Counted from the stretch's first letter, positions 44,051-56,493 are shown. The stretch: 64,000 nt of DNA from Saccopteryx bilineata (GCF_036850765.1 NC_089493.1:298956349-299020348), one strand, 5' to 3'. Made by a program: numbers and translations. Notes: generated by a model not told the origin, from the sequence alone.

Positions 44051-44893
44051 ATTGACACTGTCATTCACACGTCAGTGCCTATTGAATGAACAGAATGCTG
44101 GAGCTAGAGGGAGTTCAGGCACCATGGAGTGATCTGGTTTCTTTATTTGACAAATAGGGAACACAAAGCCAAGAGATAAGCGACTAATGCAAGACTTCCG
44201 GTTTCTGGTCCTACAAGTAAGAAGCTTGGCAGTTATCATACCCATTCTCACAGAAGAAAAACGCTAAACAAGGTGAAAATAAACTATTCCTCCTGGATCC
44301 AACAAGTAGTTGAAGTCAGAGGGAAAATTACTGTCTCAAAAATTGTATAGAAATTTGAATATGGAAAATAAGAATGTATCAGAGCAGAAGGCTGTAGCTG
44401 CAGCCAATATCAGACTATTTCAGAACTGTCCTGTGGGTCCAACCTAATAGCACATGTGGACGCTGGGCTTGTACCCTCCTGAAAACCCATGCACAGTACC
44501 CCTTTGGTTAGAACAATTCCTCCTGAAAGACAACTGAGAAACAACTAAACAGCTTCTGCACAACAAGCTAGAGAGAAAGAGAGAGAGAGAAAGTGAGAGA
44601 GAGAGAGAGAGCACACATAGAGAAGGCTGAGGAAACATGAGTGCTCTGCAGGAGGTGAAGGAACAGCTCAGGACTGCAGAAACCAGTGAGGACCACTGTT
44701 TACACCTCCCGGGCATGTGGATAGAAGACTGTAGTAGCTCCATCCAGGCTCTATGGCCAACCACAGGGCACTATAGACATCCCCTGCCACCCGCCTAGCA
44801 TTAAACACAACAGAATCATGAGGGAAGCATAGCTGGTGTAAAGAGAGCTCCTCTTCCCGGATATCGACCCAGCAGGTAGGTATGGCAGGGCAA
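44051..44893 (+). repeat. L1 5'-region-like DNA, longer form, in copy 2
   Basis: It extends the L1-like piece of copies 1 and 3 upstream by about 600 bp (44,051-44,695), including a (GA)n tract at 44,573-44,611. Copies 1 and 3 share the shorter form. It is cut exactly at the ERV3 5' LTR. Confidence 0.6.
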
Positions 44894-45412
44894 TGTAAGG
44901 ACGAAGAGAAGATCAGAAAATAAGCAGGGCACTAATGGAACAGGGAACTTAAGGGTTACAGGCAGGTCCTGCTCCTGTTCTGTTAGGAGTAACATGCCCA
45001 AGATCATTCAAGAAGAAGAGACAGATAGGGACTCTGGGAAGCTGAGAGAGAAGACAAAAAAAAAAGAAAAAGAGACAAACGTTTGCATTCTATTGGTTAA
45101 AAGACCCTTATCAGAAGTTTAGGTTTGGAATTCGCCAATGAGCTAGACCCCAGCCCCTGTTGCTATGCTATGTGCAGCCCCCTTAGCAAATAGGTTACCA
45201 CCACATCTGCTTCTGTATTAAGCTTGCTTCCTTAGCTTATAAAAAGATTTAGCTGTGAGCGCTAGGTGCGATTCCCATCTGTAGCTCCTTGTGAGCACGG
45301 TGTCTCTGGACACCTCGGGAATTTGGCCTTGCGCAGGTAAAACTGGCCAATAAAGTTACATCTATACTCCTGAAAGTCTCCGATGTTTGTTCTTGACCCG
45401 GTGGATGCTACA
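44894..45412 (+). repeat. ERV3 5' LTR (519 bp)
   Basis: TG...CA ends. TATAAAA near 45,238 and AATAAA at 45,349-45,354. Nearly identical to the ERV1 and ERV3 3' LTRs. Confidence 0.95.
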
Positions 45413-45416
45413 TCTC

Positions 45417-45434
45417 TGGGGGATCACCCGGGAT
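45417..45434 (+). other. ERV3 primer-binding site (tRNA-Pro-like)
   Basis: TGGGGGATCACCCGGGAT begins four bases after the LTR and matches the tRNA-Pro site with a few mismatches. Confidence 0.88.
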
Positions 45435-46151
45435 TTCCCTTGGTGGAGTTTTTTGGTCGGAGACCAGAGGGACAGCTCGAGTTGAGTAAGTACTCTTTGA
45501 GGATCCTCATTTGGTTTTGTTTTTGAGCTCCGGAGCATATAAACCTGAGGTAGTAGGTAGGACGCCGCTGGTAACCTACTTAGAACTTTCAGAATGGGAC
45601 GCTGTTTTCTGAAAGGAATTGTTAACTCTAGGAGTTAACTCTAGAAGTGACCGGTCACATTAGGAATTTCTGCGCCACGCTGCGCTGCGTTTTGTCTGTG
45701 TGTGAATGCCTGAATTGAGTGTGAGACAATCTTTTACTCTAGTGTTTTTTTTTTGCTTATTGGTTGGGGTATTTTGATAATTGTTTTGTTAATTCTTGAA
45801 GGTTTAGAAGCAGACAAAGCGGGATAAAGAAGAATGGGACAAGGGTCTATACCCGGTTCTCCACTTGAGTGCCTGCTAAACAACTTTTCTGATTTTCAGA
45901 AAAGAGCCCAGGGGTACAAAGGGCCACCTCCAGACCGAGAGACCTTCCAGACATTGAGTCAGTTGGAATGGTCCGCCTTTGACATAGAGTGGCCCACTGA
46001 GGGAAATTTTGATCTTCCTATTGTGTTTGCTGTCCGAGCTATTATCTACCAAGTGCCCCATCCAGACCAATATTTGTATATAGATGTGTGGGTTGATATT
46101 TCCACAGATAAGACAGGGTATATCAGAAAGTACATAAAGAATGGCAAGAGG

Positions 46152-46563
46152 CCCTGGCCGGTTGGCTCAGCAGTAGAGTATCGGCCTAGCGTGCGGAGGA
46201 CTCAGGTTGGATTCCCGGCCAGGGCACACAGGAGAAGCACCCATTTGCTTCTGCACCCCTCCGCCACACCTTCCTCTCTCTCTCTTCTCCTCCTGCAGCC
46301 AGGGCTCCATTGGAGCAAAGATGGCCCGGGCGCTGGGGATGGCTCCTTGGCCTCTGCCCCAGGTGTTAGAGTGGCTCTGGTCGCAACATGGTGACACCAA
46401 GAATGGGCAGAGCATCGCCTCCTGGTGGGCAGAGCGTTGCCCCATGGTGGGCGTGCCAGGTGGATTCCGGTCGGGCGCATGCAGGAGTCTGTCTGACTGT
46501 CTCTCCCAGTTTCCAGCTTCAGAAAAATGCAAAAAAAATAATAAACAAATAAATAAATAAATA
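46152..46563 (+). mobile_element. Long tRNA-derived SINE in ERV3 gag
   Basis: Head ggccctggccggttggctcag, full-length with an (AAAT)n tail. AGAATGGCAAGA is duplicated on both sides. Confidence 0.93.
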
Positions 46564-46863
46564 AGAATGGCAAGAGAGAGAGAAGGGCAATATGTGTTAC
46601 TGCAAGTAACCAGAGGACAAGGAAAGGCAGTAGGGAGGAAAAGGAGAAGACCAATTCCCCGGTACAGTCCACTGTACCGTCATCTAGAATTTACCCTGTC
46701 TTGCCTGAACCACTGGAGGATCCCTTAGACCCAGTAAATTTCCCTCCTCCCTATTGGCACCAGGGAGGACCTGATTCCACGCAGCAAGACGTAAGTGGAT
46801 TTTTGAGTCCACCATACACCCGAGGAGGGGCGATATATTCGCCTTCTCCTTCGGTAGGAGATG

Positions 46864-47108
46864 CCACAATCTTGCCTTTGTCTCCTGCAGGGCGCGCCGC
46901 CATCTTGCCTCCTTCTGCAGGAGGCACCACCATCTTGCCTTTGTCTCCTGCAGGAGGCACCACCATTTTGCCTCCTTCTGCAGGAGGTGCCACCATCTTG
47001 ACTTTGTCTCCTGCAGGAGGTGTCGCCATCTTGCCTCCTTCTACAGGAGGTGTCGCCATCTTGCATTTGTCTCCTGCGGGAGGTGCCGAGGGGAGCGCGG
47101 CCATTTTA
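46864..47108 (+). repeat. Tandem repeat in ERV3 gag with CCATCTTG in each unit
   Basis: Alternating 33- and 30-bp units encode A-I-L-P-L-S-P-A-G-G and T-I-L-P-P-S-A-G-G. Each unit carries CCATCTTG or CCATTTTG; the site at 46,896-46,907 is GCCGCCATCTTG, the YY1 consensus. About seven such sites are present. Confidence 0.88.
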
Positions 47109-48062
47109 CTGCTCCAGGAAGCGCCACCGGCACCAGATGCTGGTCCATGAATGCCCCCTCGCTTCATCTATGTGCCTTTTTCCACCAGTGATTTGTACAA
47201 TTGGAAGCAGGAAAATCCTCCTTTTTCTGAGAAACTGCAGGGACTAATATCCTTGCTTGAGACAGTTTTTAGGACCCACCAGCCAATGTGGGATGGCTGC
47301 CAACAGGTCTTACAAACTTTTTTTACTACAGAATAAAAAAATAGAATAATGAGAGAAGCAACAAAAGCAGTTTTAGAGGACAGGGGAATGGATGGGGAAG
47401 CCGAGAATGTCCTTCCCAAGCAGCCCTTGGCCTGGGACCCGAATACCTCAGGGGTAAGGGAAGCACCCTTCCAGTATCGCCGGGCTCTGTTGTGGGGTAA
47501 AAAAGCAGCATCAAAAAGACCCACTAATTTCAATAAGGTAAGTGAGGTTATCCAGGGAAGGAAAGAATCCCCCACCGCATTTTTAGAGCAGCTAATGGAG
47601 GCCTACCGGGTTTATAGCCCTATAGATCCAGAAGCTGAGGAGAATCGCAGTTTAGTAAATATAGCTTTTGTGACGCAAGCTACATCAGACATTAGGAAGA
47701 AGCTTCAGAAATTAGAAGGATTTGAAGGGAAAAATAGAAGTGGGATAATTGAAATAGCTCAGAAAGTATATATAAATAGGGATGACTCAGACCTAAGGAG
47801 AGCAGCTGTCAAGATCCTCATTGCAGCTCATAAGTCAGAGAAGAAGTGAAAAGGAGAGCAGCAAATACGCAAAGAGAAAGGTCAACTATGGAAGCAAATA
47901 GGCAAGGATCAGTGTGCCTATTGCAAGGAGAAAGGACACTGGAGGAGAGATTGCCCAAAGTTACGGGTTAACAGTCAGAAGCTAAAGCAATATCCAGAGG
48001 TCTTGCTCCAAACCTTGGACTGACGGGGCCAGGGCTCCATTTCTGTCGGCTCCCAGGAGCCC

Positions 48063-51000
48063 ATGGTCACCCTAACAGTCGAAGGAAAGCCAATAGACTT
48101 CCTGGTTGACACGGGAGCCACCTATTCAGTTTTAAAGAAGCCTCAAGGATATATACAAAAAGAAAATACAAAAATAATAGGGGTAACGGGAAAAGCAGTA
48201 GCTTATCCACGGACCACCGCAAGAATCACAAATTTAGGTAGAGGCACTATTACTCACTCATTTCTAGTCATTCCAGATTGTCCTTATCCTCTCATGGGCC
48301 AAGATCTCTTGCAGAAACTTCAAGAAATGATAACCTTTAAACAAGAGGACAGCAGTTCCCAGGAGGGGAAGGAAAAAGTCAGTCTCGAGGTAACGGTGCC
48401 CATATCTGAAAAATATTTGATGGCAGTCCTACAGGAAGGTAAGGATGAAGTCATCGAGGTCCCAGAGGAAATACAAGAAAATGTGCCGGGGGGGGGGCAG
48501 AAACCAACCCAGCAGGTTTAGCCGCTCATCAGCCACCTGTCATAGTGCAGTTGCTGAGCACTGCTAGCCCCATGCACGTAAGGCAATATCCCATACCAGT
48601 ACGAGCTAAGCAGGGCATAGCGCAGCATCTGAAGCGCTTACTAGCAGCGGGTATCCTCCGGGAATGTCAGTCAGCCTGGAACACACCTTTGCTCCCTGTC
48701 CAGAAGCCTGGGACCCAGGACTATCATCCGGTGCAAGATCTGAGAGAAATAAACACCTGGGTAGAGACTATTAACCCAACGGTGCCAAATCCCTACACTT
48801 TGCTAAATTTGTTACCCCCTACTTGTACATATTATTCAGTACTGGATTTGAAGGATGCTTTCTTTTGCATTCCATTGGCCCCCAAGAGCCAGGAAATATT
48901 TGCTTTTGAATGGAATGATCTGGAAAATGGACTAGTGGGACAGTATACATGGACCAGGCTTCCTCAAGTGTTTAAGAATTCTCCCACTATCTTTAATGAA
49001 GCTTTGTGTAAGGACTTGCAGGGGTTTCGAGCTGCCCACCCTTTAACTGTGTTGCTCCAATATGTGGATGACCTCCTCATCGCTGCAGCCAAAGAAGAGC
49101 AATGTAAGACGGCCACCTTAGACCTACTCCAGGATCTCCAGCAGATGGGGTATCGAGTCTCTGCCAAGAAGGCCCAGATTGTCACCCAAACTGTAAGTTA
49201 CTTGGGATATAACTTACAAGGGGGACAAAGGACATTATCCAGTCAAAGGATTCAGACTGTGTGTTAGAACCCACTAACAAAATGCAAGTGCGAGAATTTC
49301 TGGGAGCAGTAGGATATTGCAGACTCTAGATATTAGGATTTGCAGAGCTGGCCAGGCCCCTCCATGAATTGATGCAGGTAAAAGAAGAACAGTTTATTTG
49401 GACAGACAAGGAAAGGAAGGCTTTCCAGGCACTGAAGGAGGCCCTAGTAGCTGCCCCAGCATTGGCCCTACCAGATATGGCCAAACCTTTCCAGTTGTAA
49501 ATTGCTGAGAAGGGAGGGATAGCCTTGGAAATCCTCAGCCAAGAGCTTGGGCCATGGAAGAGGCCTGTAGCATACCTATCCAGGAAGCTAGACCCCATAG
49601 CATCTGGCTAGCCAACCTGTTTAAGGGCACTTGCTGCTACCTCAATCCTAGTTAAGGAGGCCAACAAACTGACATTGGGTCAGGACATCCAGGTTATTGG
49701 AGAGCACTATCTAGAACAAGTGCTGCATGCCCCACCAGATAGGTGGCTCTCCAATGCTCGATTAACACAGTACCAAGCACAGTTATTGAATCCCCCAGCA
49801 GTGCAGTTTTTGAAGACGGCAGTCTTAAATCCTGCCACCTTGCTACCATTGCCAGACACATCAGTGGTCCATGACTGCAGCCACATATTGGACACTGTCA
49901 CAGGGGCCAGACTGGACCTCAGAAACCAGGCCTATGAGAAGGCAGACCTCATGCTGTTCACTGATGGAAGCAGTTATGTCTGAGATGGACAAAGATATGC
50001 AGGAGCAGCTGTAACTACCCAGGACAGTGTCTTATGGCAGAGAGCATTACCAAAAGGTACTTCTGCACAGCGAGCAGAGCTAACTGAACTTACACAGGCC
50101 CTCCAGATAGCTGAGGGCAAAGTGGCCAACATTTACACGGACAGCAGGTATGCCTTTGCCACTGCTCACATTCATGGTGCCATTTACAAAGAAAGAGGCT
50201 TGCTAACGGCAGGGGGAAAAGAAATTAAGAATAAAACTGAGATTTTAGCCCTGCTCGATGCCATTTGGCTTCCCTCTAAAGTAGCCATAATTCATTGCAA
50301 AGGACATCAAAAGGGGGACTCTCCAATTATTCAAGGAAACCATTTTGCTGACATCGTTGCCAAAGAAGCTGCAAAAGAAGGAACTGCAGACATTCTACTG
50401 CTTTTGCCTCAACCCGTGCTGCCTCCCAACCCTAAGTATACTCCTGAGGAAGAGCAAGAGGGAAAGCAATTAGGGGGTAAAAGAAATAAGCTGGGGTGGA
50501 TAGAACTACCTGACACTAGACTCTACCTACCCCAGGGAGTTATAGGAGAGATTGCAAAGGAAGTCCATGCAAGTTCCCACCTAGGGCAAAATAAGATGGA
50601 AGAACTAATTAAGAAGTACTACAGGGGACCCCAGATTAGGGATATCATGCAATCCATAGTTTCTAGATGTAAGGCTTGTGCTAAGGTCAATGCTATAAAC
50701 AAAAAGGTCCCCCCTTTAGTTAGATATAGGGGAAAGTGCCCAGGAGAGTTATAGGAAATAGATTTCACAGAAATGACTCCAGGAAAGGCAGGATATAAGT
50801 ATCTACTGGTGTTAATAGATACTTTTACAGGATGGACGGAAGCCTTTCCCACCAAGTGTGAAACTGCTTCCACAGTTTGCAAGATCCTGCTAAGAGAGAT
50901 CATCCCTAGATATGGAATTCCTATACCCATAGGATCTGACAATGGACCAGCTTTCATCTCTAAGGTTTTCCAGGAATTAGCTATGAGGCTGGGAATTGAT

Positions 51001-51599
51001 TGGAAATTGCATTATATTTACAGGCCTCAGAGTTCAGGACAAGTAGAATGAATGAATAGGACATTAAAGGAAACTCTAATTAAATTAAGAGAGGAGACCG
51101 GCCAAAACTGGGTAGAGTTACTCCCCTTTGCCCTGTTCCGGGTTAGGTGTACACCTAACACTAATAGATGGACCCCCTATGAGCTTATGTTTGGACAACC
51201 CGTTCCAATGGTACCCCAGATCACCAGAGAGGAAATACAGATGTCTAATCATACTTTCCTCAAGACCTACAGGCATTGCAGCAGATTTGGAGAGAAGTAA
51301 GGGAGCTGCGGGAACAGAGAGCTGCAGCATTGGAAGACAACGCCCAGAGGTTGTCGCCACCAGACCCTGGACAGTGGGTTTGGGTTCTCAACCACCGTCG
51401 AGGGAACCTAGAGGCGCAGTGGCAAGGACCATTCCAGGTGTTGCTCAGTACCCTTTCTGCAGTCCGGATAGCAGAAAAGCCATATTGGATCCATCTCTTC
51501 CACGTGAAATCAACCCAACCACCTGATGAAGGATCCCAAAGATGGCAAGTCAAACAGACCCCTGGAGAGCCTCTAAAGCTCAGCTTCTCCTCCACTTAG
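48063..51599 (+). pseudogene. pol: ERV3 pro-pol, broken
   Basis: Protease D-T-G-A at 48,108-48,119; the frame breaks in a G run near 48,490. RT 48,545-49,267 with YVDD at 49,061-49,072, ending at a small deletion relative to ERV1. More stops at 49,328, 49,498, 49,610 and 49,981. RNase H and integrase N-terminus open at 50,122-50,754, ending in the TAG shared with ERV1 (50,752-50,754). Integrase core 50,773-51,051, ending in TGA at 51,049. Then a C-terminal part with a 1-base deletion near 51,266, and its end at 51,276-51,599. Confidence 0.92.
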
Positions 51600-53574
51600 G
51601 ACTGATGACTTTTTATTATTTACCCAGCAAGGGACTAGAGTTGCAGGAATGGGTTTTAATCAGGACAGCAGATGGCGCAGTTATAGCACAGAATAACACC
51701 TGGGATAGTAGCACCTCCATAACACTCCAAGCTGATTTATCAAAGTTTTTTGAAGAAAAATTCTGTGATTCACAAGCAGCTTGGAGACATTCTGATTCAG
51801 CCAGGAGCCCGCTCTTAGATAACTGGCCTAGCTCATACACTGCAGGTAGTAAGTGTGCACCTCATGTTAAAAATAGGGCTTTATGGTATACTCCACACTA
51901 TGCCTGCCCTGAACCCCCTTCCGACAGCGCCAAATTTGCGGGTCTCACTCAGATTATTTTTGTAAAGCGTGGGGTTGTGAAACACTTGTCAGTGAATTTC
52001 AATGGAGTCCACTGAAACCAGACCCAGACATAAGTCTCTTTCGATTAGGAACTAGATTAGGGGGAAGAAGGCCCAATGATGGTTGGGATGAGGACTGTGC
52101 TAAAGATCATTGTAACCCTACTATCATTACTATTAAGAAGCCTAAAGACCCAAGTTGGAATTCAGGAAAAACCTGAGGGCTAAGATTATATGTAACTGAA
52201 CATGATCCTGGTACCTTTTTCACCATTAGAAAGCTTCCTACAAAGAACAGACCTTTCCTAATAGGAGTAGGGAATGGGCTGCCACCTAGGCCCCCTGTCA
52301 GCCTCCCAGCAGCACACACTCCGGCAGCACCAAAACTCCCGGACAATAAGACAGGCCTAGACCAGAGCGGAGCTACCACGACTCCTACTGTAGACTCTTT
52401 CCCAATAGAGCCAGAGGAGCAGGACCATAAATTGCCTTTTTACACTCCTAGTGTGTTACTGGAAAGACCACACCACCAAGAGACGTATGCCCTAGATTTA
52501 TTAGATAAGGTATTCCCCTTCTTTAACAAGACACAGCCTGAAATTACAGAATCTTGTTGGCTTTGCCTTAGTCCCAGACCCCCTTTCTATGTAGGGCTTG
52601 GAGCCAACACTTTGAGGAAAGGGGAACTGGCTCCCACTACAGTGACCCTTACGAGGGACCGGAACCAGGATCAGATGAAAGATTGTGTCTCAGAAGGATC
52701 TCTCACTTTAGCAGAGTTCCATGGGAAAGGAACCTGCTACCTCTTAGCAAATTTCACCTTAGGTAATTCCAATTACAGTGACTATTGCCTTAACCAAGAA
52801 ACTCTACTCGCCACTCTAGAGGACCCGAAAGTGACGAAGGCACCTGAAGGACTATAGTTTGTGTGTACTCAAGGCATCTTCAAGTGTATAGTCCCCACTC
52901 ATCCTGAACTTTGTGTAAGTGCTTACATTATTCCACAGGTATATCAGTATGGGGGAAATCCAGAATTCCTTGTGGCTCCCCCGAGGTGGGAAAAATGAGC
53001 TCCATTTCTTATCCCTTTCATAGCTACCATAGGAATTGTAGGGTCAGCAGCAGTAGGGACAGCATCCCTCATTCAAGGGGAACTAACCCTCAGACAGCTA
53101 TCCAAGACATTTTCCAAACATATTGCACTTCTCCAAAACTAGGTAATATACCTCGAGAAGCAAATAGACTCCCTAGCCGAGGTAGCCCTGCAGAATAGGA
53201 GAAAACTAGACCTCCTCCTACTCGAGCAAGGAGGACTGTGTGCTGCTCTAAGAGAAGAAGGCTGTTTTTATGCTAACCACTCTAGAGTAATTAGAGAGAA
53301 TATCAAGGTACTTGCAAACAGATTAGAAAATAGGAACTTAGAAGAAAATGACCCAGGATGGTATGCCGCTATGTTCAGAACTTCCTCTTGGCTAACCACT
53401 CTTATATCTACAATTGCTGGGCCATTACTGATACTTTTGTTATCTCTCACTATTGGGCCTGTAGTTATTAATAAACTTACATTTATTAAGGAAAGAATCG
53501 AGACTGTAAAAGTGATGGTTCTGTATCAACCTACCTACATTATCCTTCCTGCTGATGAAGAATCAAGGGTTTGA
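51542..53574 (+). pseudogene. env: ERV3 env, broken in SU and TM
   Basis: SU opens as in ERV1 (51,542) but shifts frame near 51,921. Further stops at 52,174 and 52,855. CWLC is kept (about 52,556). At the SU/TM boundary the TGA shared with ERV1 is present (near 52,995). TM has an additional TAG near 53,140, and the last-but-one Cys of CX6CC is changed to Gly (near 53,260). It is non-functional and more decayed than ERV1 env. Confidence 0.88.
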
Positions 53575-53599
53575 TTTATGCCCTAATAGGAGTAGGGAA

Positions 53600-54121
53600 T
53601 GTAAGGACCAAGAGAAGATCAGAAAATAAGCAGGGCACTAATGGAACAGGGAACTTAAGGGTTACAGGCAGGTCCTGCTCCTGTTCTGTTAGGAGTAACG
53701 TGCCCAAGGTCATTCAAGAAGCAGAGACAGATAAGGACTCTGGGAAGCTGAAAGAGAAGAGAAATAAACAGGAAAAAGAGACAAACGTTTGCATTCTATT
53801 GGTTAAAAGACCTTATCAGAAGTTTAGGTTTGGAATTCGCCAATGAGCTAGACCCCAGCCCCTGTTGCTATGCTATGTGCAGCCCCCTTAGGAAATAGGT
53901 TACCGCCACATCTGCTTCTGTATGAGGGAGGCTTGCTTGCTTAGCTTATAAAAAGATTTAGCTGTGAGCACTAGGTGCGATTCCCATCTGTAGCTCCTTT
54001 TGAGCATGGTGTCTCTGGACACCTCGGGAATTTTCCCCTGAGCAGGTTAAACTGGCCAATAAAGTTACATCTATACTCCTGAAAGTCTCCGATGTTTGTT
54101 CTTGACCCAGTGGATGCTACA
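53600..54121 (+). repeat. ERV3 3' LTR (522 bp)
   Basis: It starts TGTAAGGACC after the purine tract GGAGTAGGGAA and ends GCTACA. Flanked at the right by CATGTACCTG, the start of duplication copy 3. Confidence 0.95.
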
Positions 54122-54657
54122 CATGTACCTGTTCCCCACTCTCTCTTGCCTCATCCCCTTTACTTACCTAAAATCCCCTGGACCACATTGCTCACTTCAC
54201 ATTTGGATTCTGACATGTGAACAGAAATAGAGCCCATATCTACTAAGAGAGACCCCATCCAAAGTGTATGAAACAGCTGGGAGAATAGCTATTCTGCTAC
54301 AGACTGGATTTCCTCATCTTCACCTCTTGTTCCACCCCATGCACTCACCAGGTCCACATGGGGGGGGGACTAGAGGACAATAACGACCTGCTTGTAGAGG
54401 CTACATGAGAAAACCGAGATTCCTCAGAGCCCTACACCTTTTCTTTGCTAACAGTCTCACCTGTCCATTGAGGAAGTTCATGGAGAGGTTCCACTTTCAT
54501 CCAAACAGAAGAGATGGTCATTCTAGAACTGATTCATTTAATGTGTCCTGACTATAAACCTCAGAATGTGAACATTTCCCCCATAACATTACACACTGAG
54601 AAATGAAGAACAACACAGAAAACACCGTGACCCTAAGTATTCATCAATGGATAATAT
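54122..54657 (+). repeat. Segmental duplication block, copy 3, first part
   Basis: Colinear with 6,029-6,560. At about 54,652-54,661 it switches to PRDM9 finger DNA at the shared bases ATTCCAG/ATTCTAG (microhomology). Confidence 0.9.
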
Positions 54658-55050
54658 TCCAGCTCCTCAGACACCAGAGAATACACTCAGGGGAGAAGCC
54701 TTATGTTTGCAGGGAGTGTAAGCAAGGCTTAACATAGAAGGCAAATCTCATACACTAGAGGACACACTCAGGGCAGAAGCCCTATGTTTGTAGGGAGTGT
54801 GAGCAAAGGTTTGCAAGGAAATTCCAGCTCCTCAGACACCAGAGAATACACTCAGGGGAGAAGCCTTATGTTTGCAGGGAGTGCAAGCAAGGCTTAACAT
54901 AGAAGGTAAATCTCATACACTAGAGGACACACTCAGGGGAGAAGCCCTATGTTTGCAGGGTGTTCGAGTGAGTCTTTACATTGAAGGCACATTTCCTCAG
55001 TCACCAGAGAACACATTCATCAGAGAAGCCTTATGTTTGCATAGAGGGTA
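54658..55050 (+). pseudogene. PRDM9-like copy C: tail of a finger array
   Basis: The piece starts mid-finger (equivalent to the 16th finger of copy A) and contains two tandem copies of the unit 'R-F-Q-L-L-R finger + dead finger with TAG' (TAGs at 54,735-54,737 and 54,900-54,902, 165 bp apart), then a third decayed finger. Copy A has this unit once. The same TAG is in copy A, so the stop is ancestral to all. No SET or KRAB exons precede it. Confidence 0.9.
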
Positions 55051-55325
55051 GCAAGTTATTAGCATAAAATTGCATCTCCACAGCCATAGCTATTACATGG
55101 GTCATATCACAGCTCTGAGGGGACTTCAGAAGGATTTTACTGACCCCTTCCCTCACAAGAGTAATCTGTACAGATGTAACTGGTTAAACAAATTCTTTGC
55201 TTTCACAATAAAAGATGAGCTAGACAAACGGTTGCTTAAGTGCTATGGGAATGTCAACATCAATCCTCCATGGTCTCTTGGCCTCCTGTTCTAATAAATC
55301 TTATCACCATAACACTATGAAGACC

Positions 55326-55497
55326 GCCTGACCTGTGGTGTGCAGTGGGTAAAGCTTTGACCTGGAACGCTGAGGTTGCTGGTTCAAAACCCTGGGCTTG
55401 CCTGGTCAAGGCACATATGGGAGTTGATGCTTTCTGCTCCTCCTCTCTCTCTCTCTCTCTTTCTCTCTCTCCTCTCTAAAATGAATAAAGTTTAAAT
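55326..55497 (+). mobile_element. Short tRNA-derived SINE
   Basis: Full head gcctgacctgtggtgtgcagt and a (CT)n tract before the tail. It corresponds to 22,916-23,062. Confidence 0.87.
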
Positions 55498-56340
55498 AAA
55501 AAACTATGAGACCACATACCACATTCCCCCCGTCACTGAAAACAGAGAGTTCCAGGAGAGCCACAGAGAACTTACTCTCATGCACAGAAACTCAACCCTT
55601 GGAAATGTGGAAGTCTGGAGTCAATCTACTTAGCTTACTGCCCAGGGGGAGGGATTTGAGACAGACTCACCAGGAAAGGAATTTCCTTGTTTCACAGGAA
55701 GTGGAGCCTTTTTTTCTAGTAGGCTCACAACCTTCCTTCCTGGGCTTCTCTTGGCTCCTGTCATATTTCCTCACCTCTGTGTCTCAGTAGTGTAAACCAG
55801 GGAAGAATATGTGCTTGTGCTTGTGCATGTCTGTGTACCTGGCTCAGTCTGGGCACCTGGTCTCCCTAACACTCTCCTCACTGGCCTCTACAGGGTGAGC
55901 ATCTCATGGTGCATACCACATGGACTCCAGATCATTCAATAGTTGCTTTGAATCTCAGCTCTGCCCTCACCATCTGTGCTACCTAAGACAAGATTCTCAC
56001 CTTCCATTTTTCTTTATTTTATTCTATAAAATGAGAATGGTGCCTGACAAGCAGAGGAGCAGTGAATAAAGCACTAAACTGGGACACAGAGGAGTCAGAT
56101 TCAAACCCCCAAGCTCGCCAGCTTGATTGAGCGTGAGGTTGCAGGCTTCAGTGTGGAATCATAGACATGACCCCATGATTGCTGGTTTGAGCCCAAGGTT
56201 GCTGGATTGAGCTCCTGGTCAAGGCATATATGAGAGCAATGAATGAAAAACTAAGGAGCCCAAATAAAGAATTGATGCTTCTCATCTTTCTCCCTTCCTG
56301 TCTTTCCCTATCTGTCACTCTGTCGGTCTCATGCAAAAAA

Positions 56341-56341
56341 A

Positions 56342-56397
<56 letters not shown>

Positions 56398-56400
56398 AAA
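56341..56400 (+). repeat. (AAAG)n microsatellite
   Basis: About 15 units of AAAG grown from a SINE tail. Copy A has only a short A run with one or two AAAG. Confidence 0.95.
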
Positions 56401-56493
56401 AATTGCTTCTCTCCACTATATAAAACTGCCCTCTTGATGTTCCGCTTATCTGTCAGACATTATCCTTACTGGACTATCGCCCCTGAGACAGGA

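Larger units (their letters stand above)
45834..47954 (+). pseudogene. gag: ERV3 gag, broken by a SINE and frameshifts
   Basis: It starts M-G-Q-G, with the myristoylated glycine expected of gammaretroviral matrix. Matrix is open to the SINE at 46,152. After the SINE a proline-rich (p12-like) domain (46,701-47,150) has a repeat array. Capsid starts near 47,151, has a TAA at 47,334, resumes at 47,349 and includes the major homology region (47,550-47,625). A single C-x2-C-x4-H-x4-C knuckle lies at 47,913-47,954 and is intact. The parts are in different frames. Confidence 0.9.
44894..54121 (+). mobile_element. ERV3: gammaretrovirus-like provirus with both LTRs, all genes broken
   Basis: 5' LTR 44,894-45,412, primer site, gag, pro, pol, env, 3' LTR 53,600-54,121. 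The LTRs differ by a handful of substitutions and small indels, so the element is not very old. A long SINE sits in gag. The left flank (GGCAGGGCAA) belongs to the L1 piece of the duplication block (position 9,358 in copy 1), while the right flank belongs to the start of the block (6,029 in copy 1). There is no target-site duplication, so the flanks were recombined. Confidence 0.93.
55051..56450 (+). repeat. 3' flank of copy C, duplicate of 22,700-23,967
   Basis: Colinear with the copy A flank, including SINEs at 55,326-55,497 (full head; truncated in copy A) and 56,040-56,400, whose tail is now (AAAG)n at 56,341-56,400. It then runs into ~40 bp of the ERV4 LTR and rejoins the duplication block near 56,494. 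Confidence 0.9.

Noticed and set aside
44573..44611. (GA)n tract as a regulatory GAGA element
   Set aside because: A simple repeat inside L1-like DNA; no support for function.
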